Positions 36,573 through 45,190 of a stretch of DNA of 64,000 nt are shown here, in pieces. The stretch spans positions 607,607 through 671,606 of the forward strand of contig NZ_KE159707.1 of the NCBI RefSeq assembly GCF_000403435.2. Reading direction: 5' to 3'. The stretch comes from Oscillibacter sp. 1-3. Lineage in GTDB: Bacteria; Bacillota; Clostridia; Oscillospirales; Oscillospiraceae. The translations under genes were made by a program, and so were the position numbers. The notes beneath the pieces are model-generated. The model was not told the DNA's origin. It did not search any database and saw nothing but the letters and a program-made list of their open reading frames with translations. Each line of letters opens with the position of its first letter. The first letter of the stretch is position 1.

Positions 36573-37012
36573 CTACCCATCTCCCCCTGTCCCGGACAAT
36601 CTATGTCCCATACTCAAAAACCGGCAGTTTCACACTTCACCCCAAACAAGGCCTAGGCGCGAAGCGCGGGAAAAGAAGAAAGTCCATGCGTCCAACCATC
36701 AAGTCTGCTGAGCGCCCTTCAATCGAAGCGTGAGGCTCCCGCGAATGCCAAAAGCGCCCTTTTCTCTTTTGGACCGTGCACGGCCCGTTTTCTCTTTTCG
36801 GCGCAACCGAAAAGAGGGGCCCCCGCCGGAGTCAGCGAAGCGGGTCCGGTGGGGAGAGGAGGAAGGAACGGAGCTTGAGCGGAATTTTCGGCTTTAGCCG
36901 GAAATGGAGCGGCGGAGTTTCTTCCGACGACATGGGGGGTGCATCTGCCCAGCCATCGACATGGCTGAGTTCCGCCCCGCCCGTCAGGGCGGGAACCATC
37001 CAAGATCGGGTA
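36573..37012. repeat. Family C long repeat copy next to recF
   Basis: From about 36652 to 37000 the DNA shares blocks with 58934-59268 and 59657-59990. The shared blocks are GGCGCGAAGCGCGGGAA, a central CTCTTTTGGACCGTGCACGG, and CCCAGCCATC..ATGGCTGA then a CCCGCCCGT..GGGCGGG end. The middle differs: it has extra sequence rich in CGGAGTCAGCGAAGCGGG. No gene is convincing. The rest (36573-36650) holds only the leader of the previous gene. Confidence 0.7.
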
Positions 37013-38116
37013 TCACCCAATCTCCCCCCGTTCCACATGGAACACCTTCCCCCCCAGCATCTCCGGCAGCCGGTCATCCTCGCAGCAGGTGATGAACACC
37101 TGCCCCCCCGCGATGCGGTTGAGTACAAACTCCTGCCGCCGGGGGTCCAGCTCGCTGAGCACATCGTCCAGCAGCAGCACCGGATACTCCCCGGAGACAT
37201 TCCGGTAAATCTCCCGCTCCGCCAGCTTCATGGCAAGGGCAGCCGTCCGGGTCTGCCCCTGGGAGGCAAACTGCTTGGCATCTCTGCCGTCGATGCTCAC
37301 CAGCAGATCATCCTTGTGGGGCCCGGAGAGGCACAGCCGGGAGGCCCGCTCCGCGGCCTGATGGGCCTCCATATGGCGCCGCAGCTGCTCTGTAATGACG
37401 GATACCTCCGCCCCCGGGTCCTCCACAGAGGACACAGTCTTATACCGGATCTCCAGCTCCTCCCGCCCGCCGGAGCACTCCCGGTGGTGAATGGCGGCAT
37501 ACTCGTTCAGCCGCGCGGCAAACTGCTGGCGGTAGTGGACCAGCACCGCGCCAAATACCACCATCCGCTCATTGAACTCCGGCAGAGTGTCCAGCAGGTC
37601 CGGCCGCTCCTCCGCGTCCCGGAGGATGCGGGTCTTGTGGTCATAGGTCCGGCTGTACTCCGCCAGGGCGGCGGCGTACCGGGGCCGCAGCTGGCACAGG
37701 GCGGTGTCCATAAACTTCCTTCTGACCGCGGCCCCCTCCCGAATCAGAAACAGATCCTCCGGGCAGAAAAACACGGTCTGGTAGACCTGACTCAGGGCGG
37801 CGCTGTTTTTGGCGGCCACCTGGTTGACGGACATCCGCCGCCGCCGGTCCCGAAACAGGTCCACCTGCACCGAGAACTCCCGCTCCCGGGCAAAGACCCG
37901 GGCGCACATGCGGGCGGCGGAGGCGTCAAAGCCGATCATCTCCCGCTCCGTCCTGGCCCGGGGGGACCTGCCGCAGGAGAGATAAACCAGGGCCTCCAGC
38001 AGATTGGTCTTCCCCTGGGCGTTCTCCCCGAAGATCACGTTGCACCGGGAATCAAAGTCCGCGCTCTGCCGCCGGTAGTTCCGGAAGCCCTCCAGCTCCA
38101 GACGGTCAATCCGCAT
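37013..38116 (-). CDS. recF: DNA replication and repair protein RecF
   Basis: 367 residues. [20 protein letters not shown] opens the protein, Walker A is [14 protein letters not shown], and the ABC-type signature and Walker B ([20 protein letters not shown]) are near the C-terminus. RecF loads RecA at gaps with RecO and RecR. The ATG at 38114-38116 overlaps the yaaA end by 11 nt; a longer in-frame start exists but is not like the family. Confidence 0.96.
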   Translation of the reverse strand: MRIDRLELEGFRNYRRQSADFDSRCNVIFGENAQGKTNLLEALVYLSCGRSPRARTEREMIGFDASAARMCARVFAREREFSVQVDLFRDRRRRMSVNQVAAKNSAALSQVYQTVFFCPEDLFLIREGAAVRRKFMDTALCQLRPRYAAALAEYSRTYDHKTRILRDAEERPDLLDTLPEFNERMVVFGAVLVHYRQQFAARLNEYAAIHHRECSGGREELEIRYKTVSSVEDPGAEVSVITEQLRRHMEAHQAAERASRLCLSGPHKDDLLVSIDGRDAKQFASQGQTRTAALAMKLAEREIYRNVSGEYPVLLLDDVLSELDPRRQEFVLNRIAGGQVFITCCEDDRLPEMLGGKVFHVERGEIG

Positions 38117-38321
38117 AACCGACCGTGTAATGGGCGCCTGCAAAGAGCACGTCGTCCCCGGGGCGGATCTTCTTCCCCCGCTGGAGACAGACCTCGCCGC
38201 CCACCTGGACCTGACCGCCCTGGATCAGCTCCTTGGCCTCGCCGCCGGTCTCCACAAGCCCCGCATATTTCAAAAGGTCCTGGAGCTTGATAAACTCTGT
38301 TGAGATGACAATGGTTTTCAT
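38106..38321 (-). CDS. yaaA: S4-domain RNA-binding protein YaaA
   Basis: 71 residues with an S4 fold: [42 protein letters not shown] (split here at about 11-52). It is in the conserved dnaN-yaaA-recF order, 4 nt after dnaN. The Bacillus homologue is implicated in ribosome assembly. Confidence 0.93.
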   Translation of the reverse strand: MKTIVISTEFIKLQDLLKYAGLVETGGEAKELIQGGQVQVGGEVCLQRGKKIRPGDDVLFAGAHYTVGYAD

Positions 38322-38325
38322 GGCC

Positions 38326-39441
38326 TCACTCCGCCGATTTCAGCCGCACCGGCAAAACCATGTACAAAAAGTTGTCCTTCTCGTCCGTCGGAACAATGAT
38401 GGCGGGGGAGACGCCGGTATTCAGCTCGATCTTCACCGCGTCGGCCGGGGCATACCGCAGTGCCTCCATGAGATAGCGGTTGTTGAAACCGATCTCCAGA
38501 CCGCCGCCGTCTCCGGAGAGGCGGCAGACGTCCTTGGCCTCCCCGTTTCCGGTCTTGGCGGACAGCATCACCTTATCGTGGTCAAACACGCACCGGACCG
38601 GGCTTTTCAGCTTGTCAGAGATCACCACGGACACCCGGTCAATGCTCTCAATAAGGGACTTGGTCTCCGCAATCACGGAAATGGGATTGGAACGGGGAAT
38701 GGCGTTCTTATAGTCCAGGAACTCTCCCTCCAGCCTCCGGCAGATCAGCTCCGTATCTCCCACCTCAAAGAGGATGTGCCGCTTGCCCAGGGTGACGGAG
38801 GCGGTGTCCTCCGTATCGCCGCAGATGCTCTTCACTTCATTCAGCGCAGAGCCGGGGGCCACGAAGGAGAAGGCGCCGCCGGCCAGCTGCTCCAGGGGCT
38901 CCCGCCGGACGGCCAGCCGGAAACCGTCCACGGCCACCATGGTCAGCCCCTTCTCGCTGATTTCAAACAGGGCGCCGGTGTGGACCGGCCGGCTCTCGTT
39001 GGTGGAAACGGCGAAGGAGGTCTCCTCGATCATGGCCCGCAGGACCTTTTGCTGAATCGAGACGGAGTACTCGTCCTCCACCTCCGGAAGCTCCGGATAA
39101 TCGGCGGCGGAGAGGCCCAGGATGTCAAAGTCCGCGTCGCCGCAGCTGAGGTGGACCATCTGCCGCTCGTCGGCGGAAAAGGTCACCATATCGTCGGGCA
39201 TGCGGCGGATGATATCGCCGAACAGGCGGGCGTTCAGCACGATCTCTCCCTCCTCGGCGACGCCGGCGGAAATTTTGGTGCGGATGCCGGTATTCATATT
39301 GTAGCCGGAGACAGTCAGATCCCCTCCGGCCCGGAGAAACAGACCCTCCAGGGCGGGAATGGAGCTTTTTTGAGCAACGGCGCGGCTGGTGACGGCGATG
39401 GCGCTTTGCAGCAGCGCCTTTTCGCAGGAGAACTTCATCAT
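38326..39441 (-). CDS. dnaN: DNA polymerase III beta subunit (sliding clamp)
   Basis: 371 residues with three similar clamp domains. It opens [40 protein letters not shown] and the C-terminal [12 protein letters not shown] and [20 protein letters not shown] are typical. It tethers polymerase III to DNA. Located between dnaA and yaaA. A GAAAGGAAA site precedes two adjacent ATG codons. Confidence 0.97.
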   Translation of the reverse strand: MMKFSCEKALLQSAIAVTSRAVAQKSSIPALEGLFLRAGGDLTVSGYNMNTGIRTKISAGVAEEGEIVLNARLFGDIIRRMPDDMVTFSADERQMVHLSCGDADFDILGLSAADYPELPEVEDEYSVSIQQKVLRAMIEETSFAVSTNESRPVHTGALFEISEKGLTMVAVDGFRLAVRREPLEQLAGGAFSFVAPGSALNEVKSICGDTEDTASVTLGKRHILFEVGDTELICRRLEGEFLDYKNAIPRSNPISVIAETKSLIESIDRVSVVISDKLKSPVRCVFDHDKVMLSAKTGNGEAKDVCRLSGDGGGLEIGFNNRYLMEALRYAPADAVKIELNTGVSPAIIVPTDEKDNFLYMVLPVRLKSAE

Positions 39442-39480
39442 AGCGGTCGTTTCCTTTCAGTCAAAATAGAGGGAATCGCG

Positions 39481-39690
39481 TTCTTAAAAAAAGAAAATAA
39501 ATTATTTATGAAGAAATAGAAGCCGTAGAGAGAAAAGATGTGGAAAAAAAGAGGAAGCTGCTGGGCGGGAAGGGATCGGCCCTCCACAAGAGGCGTCGGC
39601 CTTTTTCGCGTGTTTCCCCATGGTTTCCCTGAAAAGGGCGTTATCCACAGAATTGTTTTTCTTTTCCACGGGAAATGTGGAAAAATGGCG
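39481..39690. other. oriC: Probable chromosomal replication origin (oriC), dnaA-dnaN intergenic region
   Basis: An AT-rich tract (39481-39520) is followed by DnaA-box matches. They are TGTGGAAAA (39539-39547, inverse of TTTTCCACA), perfect TTATCCACA (39641-39649), TTTTCCACG (39662-39670) and TGTGGAAAA (39676-39684). The last two face each other across 5 bp. Gene order and the strand switch around dnaA/rpmH agree. No clear boxes were found upstream of dnaA (41110-41400), so the origin may not be bipartite here. Confidence 0.8.
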
Positions 39691-41007
39691 TCAGCGTTTG
39701 GAGCTGATGTTGGTCTTAATCTCCTTTATTTTTTCGGCGTAGGCGGGGTCCCGCTTCATCTTGTCCTCCACCCGCTGAATGGAGTAGAGAACGGTGGAGT
39801 GGTCCCGGTTGTCAAAGACCTTGCCGATGTCCACCACGGAGATATTGGTCATGGAGCGGATGAGATACATGGCGATCTGACGGGCCTGGACGGCGTCCCG
39901 CACCCGCTGCTGTCCCCGGATCAGGGATTCCTCCACTCCGTAGTACTTGCTGATGTACTCCAGAATGGCCTCCGGGGTTGGAATGTACTCACTGCTGCGC
40001 TTTAAGATGTCCTGAATGGCCCGGGAGACAGTGTCCTCGTTGGTCTCGTCTCCGAGGAGGTCCTTGTAGGCCAGCAGCTTGTTGACGATGCCCTCCAGCT
40101 GGCGGACGTTGGCCGTGGCCTTCTCCGCGATGGTGAAGGCCACCTTGTCCGGCAGGTTCATGCCGAGAATGGCGGCCTTGTTCTTCACAATTGCCACCCG
40201 GGTCTCAAAGACTGGCGGGGCCACGTCCACCAGGAGTCCCCACTCGAAGCGGGTGCGGAGACGGTCGTCCAGAAGCGTCATCTCAGAGGGGGGGCGGTCG
40301 GAGGTCAGCACGATCTGGCGGCCGGACTCATAGAGGGTGTTGAAGGTGTGGAAAAACTCGTTCTGCACCTGTTCCTTGCCGGCCACAAACTGCACGTCGT
40401 CCACAAGAAGAAGGTCGGCGTTGCGGTATTTGGCCCGGAACTCGCTGCCACGGCCCGCCCGCACCAGCTCAATGAATTCGTTGATGAAATCGTCGCCCTT
40501 GATGTAGACGATTTTGGAATGGGAATCGTCCCTGCGGATGACATTGGCAATGGAGTTGAGGAGGTGCGTCTTGCCGAGGCCGGAATCGCCGTAGATCAGG
40601 AGGGGGTTGTAGTTCTGGGCCGGGTGCTCCGCCACGGCCATGGAGGCCGCGTAGGCCAGCTTGTTGGACGGGCCCACCACAAAGGTCTCGAAGGTGAACT
40701 CCTCGGAGGTGAAGCGGTCCTCTTTCTTTTTGTCTGCCGGCCCCTTGAACTCCGAAAAGGAGGGATCGTCCAGAATGGACACCTCGAAGTCCATAGAGAA
40801 GATGTCCCGCAGAGCCGCTTTGATGTTTTTCAGAAACAGGGATTCGATATATCCCTTTTTGAAATCGTTTGGACAGTGGAGATAGAATGTGTTCCCCCGG
40901 ATGTCCACGGCCTCCAGTTCGTCGAACCAGGTGGCGATGGTGGTCTCCGAGAGATCCTGTTTCAGCTGCAGCAGAATATTGTCCCATATGTCGGCGACAG
41001 AGTTCAA
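39691..41007 (-). CDS. dnaA: Chromosomal replication initiator protein DnaA
   Basis: 438 residues from a TTG at 41005-41007 with a GAGAGGTG site, beginning (M)NSVADIWDNILLQLKQDLSE. An upstream in-frame Met adds 34 unlikely residues. AAA+ domain: Walker A GDSGLGKTHLLN and Walker B LLLVDDVQF. Sensor II region and domain IV with DNRDHSTVLYSI, the DnaA-box-binding signature. It melts oriC and loads helicase. Confidence 0.96.
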   Translation of the reverse strand: MNSVADIWDNILLQLKQDLSETTIATWFDELEAVDIRGNTFYLHCPNDFKKGYIESLFLKNIKAALRDIFSMDFEVSILDDPSFSEFKGPADKKKEDRFTSEEFTFETFVVGPSNKLAYAASMAVAEHPAQNYNPLLIYGDSGLGKTHLLNSIANVIRRDDSHSKIVYIKGDDFINEFIELVRAGRGSEFRAKYRNADLLLVDDVQFVAGKEQVQNEFFHTFNTLYESGRQIVLTSDRPPSEMTLLDDRLRTRFEWGLLVDVAPPVFETRVAIVKNKAAILGMNLPDKVAFTIAEKATANVRQLEGIVNKLLAYKDLLGDETNEDTVSRAIQDILKRSSEYIPTPEAILEYISKYYGVEESLIRGQQRVRDAVQARQIAMYLIRSMTNISVVDIGKVFDNRDHSTVLYSIQRVEDKMKRDPAYAEKIKEIKTNISSKR

Positions 41008-41080
41008 AAGGAAACACCTCTCTCTAAATTTAAGATCACTGGAAAAAGTATCGTGAAAAATGGACAAAATAATACAATTC

Positions 41081-41109
41081 ATTATAGCAAAAAAAGCAAA
41101 GAGAGGCAA
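41081..41109 (-). promoter_or_regulatory. Promoter of dnaA
   Basis: Minus-strand -35 TTGCCT (41104-41109), 17-bp spacer, consensus -10 TATAAT (41081-41086). Leader of about 70 nt to the TTG start. The rest of the gap to rpmH is AT-rich with no gene. Confidence 0.82.
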
Positions 41110-41253
41110 TACCTATTCTAATATAAAAGATCAAAAAAAATTGTCCAAAACGGCGCAAGATTTAGATTTTTTTTGAAAGAAGGGGACTATATGTAGAAAA
41201 TCTTTCAAAAAAGGAGAAAAAGGGGAGAATTTCAGGGAAATTTGAAGTACATC

Positions 41254-41282
41254 TTGACACCTTTTGAAAAAGAAGGTATACT
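41254..41282 (+). promoter_or_regulatory. Promoter of rpmH-rnpA
   Basis: Consensus -35 TTGACA (41254-41259), 17-bp spacer, consensus -10 TATACT (41277-41282). A GC-rich structured leader of about 115 nt follows. Confidence 0.92.
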
Positions 41283-41403
41283 ATCCCATGCGCCTCACTG
41301 TGCAGGCGCCGGTAAAAGTTTACTGCTCCGCTCTTCGAATGGAGGGCGGTGTCGAGTAAGCGCCGCCTGCGGGCGGACGCAATGAAACAGGAGGTGTCTC
41401 AAA

Positions 41404-41544
41404 ATGGCTACGAAACGTACCTATCAGCCCAAGAAGCTCCACGCCCAGAAGGTCCATGGCTTCCGCAAGAGGATGGCTACTGCCAACGGCCGCAAGGTCC
41501 TGGCCCGCCGCCGCGCCAAGGGCCGCGCGCGTCTGTCCTACTGA
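41404..41544 (+). CDS. rpmH: 50S ribosomal protein L34
   Basis: 46 residues, [20 protein letters not shown] then [20 protein letters not shown] and a short RARLSY end. This is the highly conserved L34 sequence. AGGAGGTG ribosome site. Placed next to dnaA as in most bacteria. Confidence 0.98.
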   Translation: MATKRTYQPKKLHAQKVHGFRKRMATANGRKVLARRRAKGRARLSY

Positions 41545-41577
41545 GCGCAGCACGCGGGAGACACTTGAACAACGTCT

Positions 41578-41620
41578 TCAGGGACGGCTGGAATTTTCTT
41601 AGATTCCTCCGTCCCTAAAA
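41578..41620 (+). terminator. Stem-loop between rpmH and rnpA
   Basis: AGGGACGG and CCGTCCCT form the outer stem with an inner AGGAATCT-like mismatch region. The T tract is poor, so it may be an attenuator or processing site between rpmH and rnpA. Confidence 0.45.
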
Positions 41621-41651
41621 GAGTTTTTGTTCAGGAAAGCTGGTGAATGAG

Positions 41652-41996
41652 ATGAAGCGGGCATGGACGCTGAAAGAAAATTATGAGTTTCGCCGTGTGT
41701 ACCAGCGCGGTTCCTCTGCCGTAAACGGCTCCATGGTGGTCTACTGCCGGAAAAACAGGCTGGGCCGCACCCGCCTGGGGATCACCGCGTCAACGAAGAT
41801 CGGAAACGCGGTGACGCGGAACCGGGCCCGCCGCCGCCTGCGGGAGGTATTCCGTCTCAACCGGGACAAGCTCCAAAAGGGCTGGGACGTGATCCTGGTG
41901 GCCCGGGGAAGAACGGTGACGGCCTCCTGGAAGGAGCTGAACGACGTCTTTCTCCGCTCCTGCCGGAAGCTGAATATTCTGGAGGGCGGCGGATGA
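41652..41996 (+). CDS. rnpA: Ribonuclease P protein component
   Basis: 114 residues from the ATG at 41652 (an alternative GTG is 9 nt upstream), starting [20 protein letters not shown]. The RNR motif [18 protein letters not shown] is intact. It binds the RNase P RNA for 5' tRNA processing. It overlaps yidD by 4 nt. Confidence 0.96.
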   Translation: MKRAWTLKENYEFRRVYQRGSSAVNGSMVVYCRKNRLGRTRLGITASTKIGNAVTRNRARRRLREVFRLNRDKLQKGWDVILVARGRTVTASWKELNDVFLRSCRKLNILEGGG

Positions 41997-42202
41997 AGCG
42001 AATTTTCATTTTGGCCATCCGGTTTTATCAAAAGGCGGTCTCGCCCTACCGGCCCCGCTGCTGCAACTACATTCCCACCTGCTCCCAATACGCCCTGGAG
42101 GCCGTTGAAAAATACGGCGCGGTCAAGGGCGGCTGGCTGGCGTTCAGGAGGATTCTGCGCTGCAACCCCTTCCACAAGGGGGGATACGACCCTGTGCCCT
42201 GA
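41993..42202 (+). CDS. yidD: Membrane protein insertion efficiency factor YidD
   Basis: 69 residues; [34 protein letters not shown] (about 7-40) and [14 protein letters not shown] are the family signature. It assists YidC insertion. ATGA overlap with rnpA. Confidence 0.96.
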   Translation: MKRIFILAIRFYQKAVSPYRPRCCNYIPTCSQYALEAVEKYGAVKGGWLAFRRILRCNPFHKGGYDPVP

Positions 42203-42204
42203 GT

Positions 42205-42230
42205 AAAGGGGGAGATAACTCTCCCTTTTG
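42205..42230 (+). terminator. Possible terminator after yidD
   Basis: AAAGGGGGAG-ATAA-CTCTCCCTTTT hairpin 3 nt after the yidD stop. The following 200 bp up to yidC are GC-rich and hold no gene. Confidence 0.55.
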
Positions 42231-42434
42231 ATCCCCCAATGCCGGTCTGCGGACCGGCGCCTCCGCCTCCGGGCAGCCGCCGGCGGCTTTGCCGCCTCAA
42301 GGATGAAGCGGCGCCCTTTGCGGGTAAGGGCGGCCGGGAAATTTTCGCCGCGAACGCGCCGCGGCGCAGAGGAGGGAAAACCGAACCCTCTCTTTCCCTG
42401 CCTTGACCCCATTTACTTTTTGGAGGAAACGTCT

Positions 42435-43586
42435 ATGTTTTCAACCATCGGATACTTTATCTGTATCCCCTTCGCGGCTCTGCTGCGTCTTTTTTACAAC
42501 CTGACGAGTTCCTATGGCCTGTCCCTGATCTTCTTCACTCTGGTCATCAAGCTGGTGCTGCTGCCCTTCCAGATGAAGTCCAAGAAGAGCATGGTGCGTA
42601 TGAACCGGATGTCCGGCAAAATGCAGGAGATTCAGAAGAAGTACGCCAACAACCAGGTGAAGATGAACGAGGAGATGCAGAAATTCTACGCCGAGGAGGG
42701 CATCAACCCCATGAGCGGGTGCCTCTGGAGCTTTCTGCCCATGCCCATCATGATCGCCCTCTACTATATTATCCGGGAGCCGGTGGTCTTTTTCATGAAC
42801 TTCGGCAGCCGAGCCGCCAACCTGGAGGTGCTGCAAAAGGCCAAGGATGTGATCGCCGCCCTGAATCTCAACTGGTCCACGCTGGCCAACGGAAACGACG
42901 GCGCCTACGCCCAGATCGAGATTATCCAGCACATCTCCAGCAATGCCGATAATCCCCTCGTCAAAACCTTCCTGGCGGAGAATCCAAACTGGGTCAACGT
43001 GGATTATCACTTCCTGGGTCTGGATTTGACCACCCTTCCCAGCAGCGCCTTCGGCGCTTTGAAATCCGGCGTCACCCCGGCCCTGATCGGCATTGTGCTG
43101 ATCCCCATCCTCTCCGGCCTTTTGAGCTTCCTTTTGAGCAAGGTCTCCATGGCGGGCAGCCAGAACCAGGGCTCCGCCGCCGCCAGCGGCAAGACCATGA
43201 TGCTGATGATGCCTCTGATGAGTGTGTACATCGCCTTCATCATGCCTGCGGCCCTGGGTGTATACTGGATCGCCCAGAGCGCCTTCTCCATCATTCAGGA
43301 GGCCATTCTGGGCAGATTCTATACCAAGAAGATCCAGGCGGAGGAGGATGCCCGCTTTGAGGCCCGGGAGGCCGACCGCAAGCGCCGCCAGGAGGAGGCC
43401 AAGGTCCTCCAGGAGCAGCAGCGGCAGGCCGCCCAGAAGAAGACCCTCAAGGAAAAGCGCCAGGAGGCGCTGGAGGCCAAAACCCGGGCGAAGAAACCCA
43501 GCACCACCGAGGCGGGCCGGGTGGGTGACCGCCCCTACGCCCGCGGCCGCTCTTACAAGGCGGACCGATACGATACGGAGGATTGA
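42435..43586 (+). CDS. yidC: Membrane protein insertase YidC/OxaA
   Basis: 383 residues from the ATG at 42435 with a TTGGAGGAAA site. Membrane segments begin at about 5-30. The central LSLIFFTLVIKLVLLPFQMKSKKSM carries the 60KD_IMP core, with later spans near ALIGIVLIPILSGLLSFLL and MLMMPLMSVYIAFIMP. The C-terminal tail is long, basic and Ala/Glu/Lys-rich, as in ribosome-binding Firmicutes YidC. Between TM segments there is a long loop (AALNLNWSTLANGNDGAYAQ) seen in Clostridial members. Confidence 0.95.
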   Translation: MFSTIGYFICIPFAALLRLFYNLTSSYGLSLIFFTLVIKLVLLPFQMKSKKSMVRMNRMSGKMQEIQKKYANNQVKMNEEMQKFYAEEGINPMSGCLWSFLPMPIMIALYYIIREPVVFFMNFGSRAANLEVLQKAKDVIAALNLNWSTLANGNDGAYAQIEIIQHISSNADNPLVKTFLAENPNWVNVDYHFLGLDLTTLPSSAFGALKSGVTPALIGIVLIPILSGLLSFLLSKVSMAGSQNQGSAAASGKTMMLMMPLMSVYIAFIMPAALGVYWIAQSAFSIIQEAILGRFYTKKIQAEEDARFEAREADRKRRQEEAKVLQEQQRQAAQKKTLKEKRQEALEAKTRAKKPSTTEAGRVGDRPYARGRSYKADRYDTED

Positions 43587-43594
43587 GAGCCGTT

Positions 43595-44434
43595 ATGAGA
43601 GAGTTTATCGATGTAACGGGCAAGACCGAGGACGAGGCTGTCAGCAAGGCCCTGGCGCAGCTGGGCCTGGATCGGGACGATGTGTCCGTTGAGATTTTGG
43701 AGCGGGCCAAGTCCGGATTCCTGGGCATTGGCAGCAGCCCCGCCCGGGTCCGGGTCTACCACGGCCCCGAGGAGGAGGCCGCCCCCAAGGCGGAGACAAA
43801 GCCCGCGCCGAAGGAGGAGCCCGCGCCGGCCCCCAGACCGGAGCAGGAGCCCAGACAGCCCCGCCGGGAAAAGCCGAAGAAGCAGGAGCGCAGAGAGGAC
43901 AGGCCCGCCCCTCCCAAGGCCGAGCAGCCCCGTCCCGCCCCCGCCGTGCAGGACCTGGGCGAAGAGGTGGACGATGAGAAGGCCCAGGCCATCCGCGCGT
44001 TCCTCACCGGCCTTTTGGAGCACATGGAGTGCTCTGCGGACATCCGGGTGTACCAGCCGGAGAAGGGCCGCTACAAGGTCATTCTGGAGGGGAAGCAGAT
44101 GGGCGCGCTGATCGGCCGCCGGGGCGAGACCCTGGACGCCATCCAGCAGCTCACCAGCTACTCCGTCAACCGCGCCGGCAGCGGCCGCGTCCGTGTCCAG
44201 CTGGACGCGGAGGGCTACCGGGAAAAGCGGGAGCAGAGCCTCCAGCACCTGGCGAGGAAGGTGGCGGGAAAGGTGGTTAAGTACCGCCGCAGCGTCACCC
44301 TGGAGCCCATGAACGCCTACGAGCGCCATGTGATCCACACCGCCCTCCAGGACGTGCCCGGTGTCACCACCTACTCCACGGGCACCGAGCCCAACCGGCG
44401 GGTCATTGTAGCCTGCGACCGAACTGCCCATTGA
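43595..44434 (+). CDS. jag: RNA-binding cell elongation regulator Jag/EloR (KhpB)
   Basis: 279 residues. The N-terminal Jag domain is MREFIDVTGKTEDEAVSKAL with the AKSGFLGIGSSPARVRV end. A Pro/Glu/Arg linker follows (about 58-125). The KH domain has LIGRRGETLDAIQQLTSY, and the C-terminal R3H has TLEPMNAYERHVIHTALQ. The ATG is used because the upstream TTG overlaps its ribosome site. It follows yidC as usual and affects cell-wall elongation. Confidence 0.95.
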   Translation: MREFIDVTGKTEDEAVSKALAQLGLDRDDVSVEILERAKSGFLGIGSSPARVRVYHGPEEEAAPKAETKPAPKEEPAPAPRPEQEPRQPRREKPKKQERREDRPAPPKAEQPRPAPAVQDLGEEVDDEKAQAIRAFLTGLLEHMECSADIRVYQPEKGRYKVILEGKQMGALIGRRGETLDAIQQLTSYSVNRAGSGRVRVQLDAEGYREKREQSLQHLARKVAGKVVKYRRSVTLEPMNAYERHVIHTALQDVPGVTTYSTGTEPNRRVIVACDRTAH

Positions 44435-44445
44435 TGCCATTCTAA

Positions 44446-44478
44446 AGAGCCGCCCGGATTTCGGGCGGCTCTCTTTTC
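44446..44478 (+). terminator. Terminator after jag
   Basis: AGAGCCGCCCG-GATTT-CGGGCGGCTCT followed by CTTTT. Confidence 0.88.
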
Positions 44479-44639
44479 AGCCTTGGAAAAATCGGTGAGA
44501 ATGATTCGATGGGAGGAGAGGGTATGCGCGGAAAACGCAGTCTTCAAAATTGCGGGCGCCGGACCGACGGTGGCAACCCTTTACCGGAAACTCTGATCTT
44601 TGCCGCAGGAGAGGATTCCTGTTTTCAAAAAATTTCATT

Positions 44640-44670
44640 CTCTGTGACAAAACGCTCCCCCGCGTCGTAT
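44640..44670 (+). promoter_or_regulatory. Possible ECF-type promoter of the sigma operon
   Basis: TGTGACAAAAC followed about 10 bp later by CGCGTCGTATG resembles the TGtAAC/CGTC pattern of Firmicutes ECF sigma promoters and lies about 40-60 bp before the sigma gene. Autoregulation is inferred. Confidence 0.5.
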
Positions 44671-44707
44671 GTTTAGTGAAAGCTTTCAAATGAGGAGCAT
44701 CAGGCCC

Positions 44708-45190
44708 ATGGAAAAAACCTTATTCAACAGCGCCGCCCGGCAGTATCAGGATATGGTCTACCGCATTGCCCTGCACTCCTTCGGCAATCCCCAGGACGCC
44801 GAGGACGCCGTGCAGGAGGTCTTTCTGCGGCTCTATACCGCGGAGAAGCCCTTTGAGGGACCGGACCATCTGCGCCGCTGGTTGATCCGGGTGACGGTCA
44901 ACGTATGCAAGGACGCTCTGAAAAGTCCCTGGCGGAGGCGGCGGGTATTTTTGGAGGAGCTGCCGGAGGAGCCGGTCTTTGACCGGCCGGAGCAGGGGGA
45001 GCTGTACCGGGAGGTCATGCGCCTCCCGGAGAAGTACCGCACGGTGCTCTACCTTTTCTACTACGAGGAGCTGACGGTGAAGGAGATTGGGGAGATTCTG
45101 GGTCTGCGTACCTCAGCGGTGACCACCCGGCTCCACCGGGCGCGGGCGAAGCTGAAGGAGCAGTTGACGGAGGTGTGGCAGGATGAGTAA
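44708..45190 (+). CDS. ECF RNA polymerase sigma factor
   Basis: 160 residues. Region 2 has RQYQDMVYRIALHSFGNPQDAEDAVQEVFLRLY, of which AEDAVQEVFLRLY is the -10 recognition helix. Region 4 has LPEKYRTVLYLFYYEELTVK and EIGEILGLRTSAVTTRLHRA. Start at ATG 44708; longer in-frame ATGs lack the family start. It overlaps the following membrane gene by 8 nt, the classic sigma/anti-sigma layout. Confidence 0.95.
   Translation: MEKTLFNSAARQYQDMVYRIALHSFGNPQDAEDAVQEVFLRLYTAEKPFEGPDHLRRWLIRVTVNVCKDALKSPWRRRRVFLEELPEEPVFDRPEQGELYREVMRLPEKYRTVLYLFYYEELTVKEIGEILGLRTSAVTTRLHRARAKLKEQLTEVWQDE

Noticed and set aside
41110..41250. Second half of a bipartite origin upstream of dnaA
   Set aside because: AT-rich, but no TTATCCACA-like box could be found; the promoters of dnaA and rpmH explain the region.
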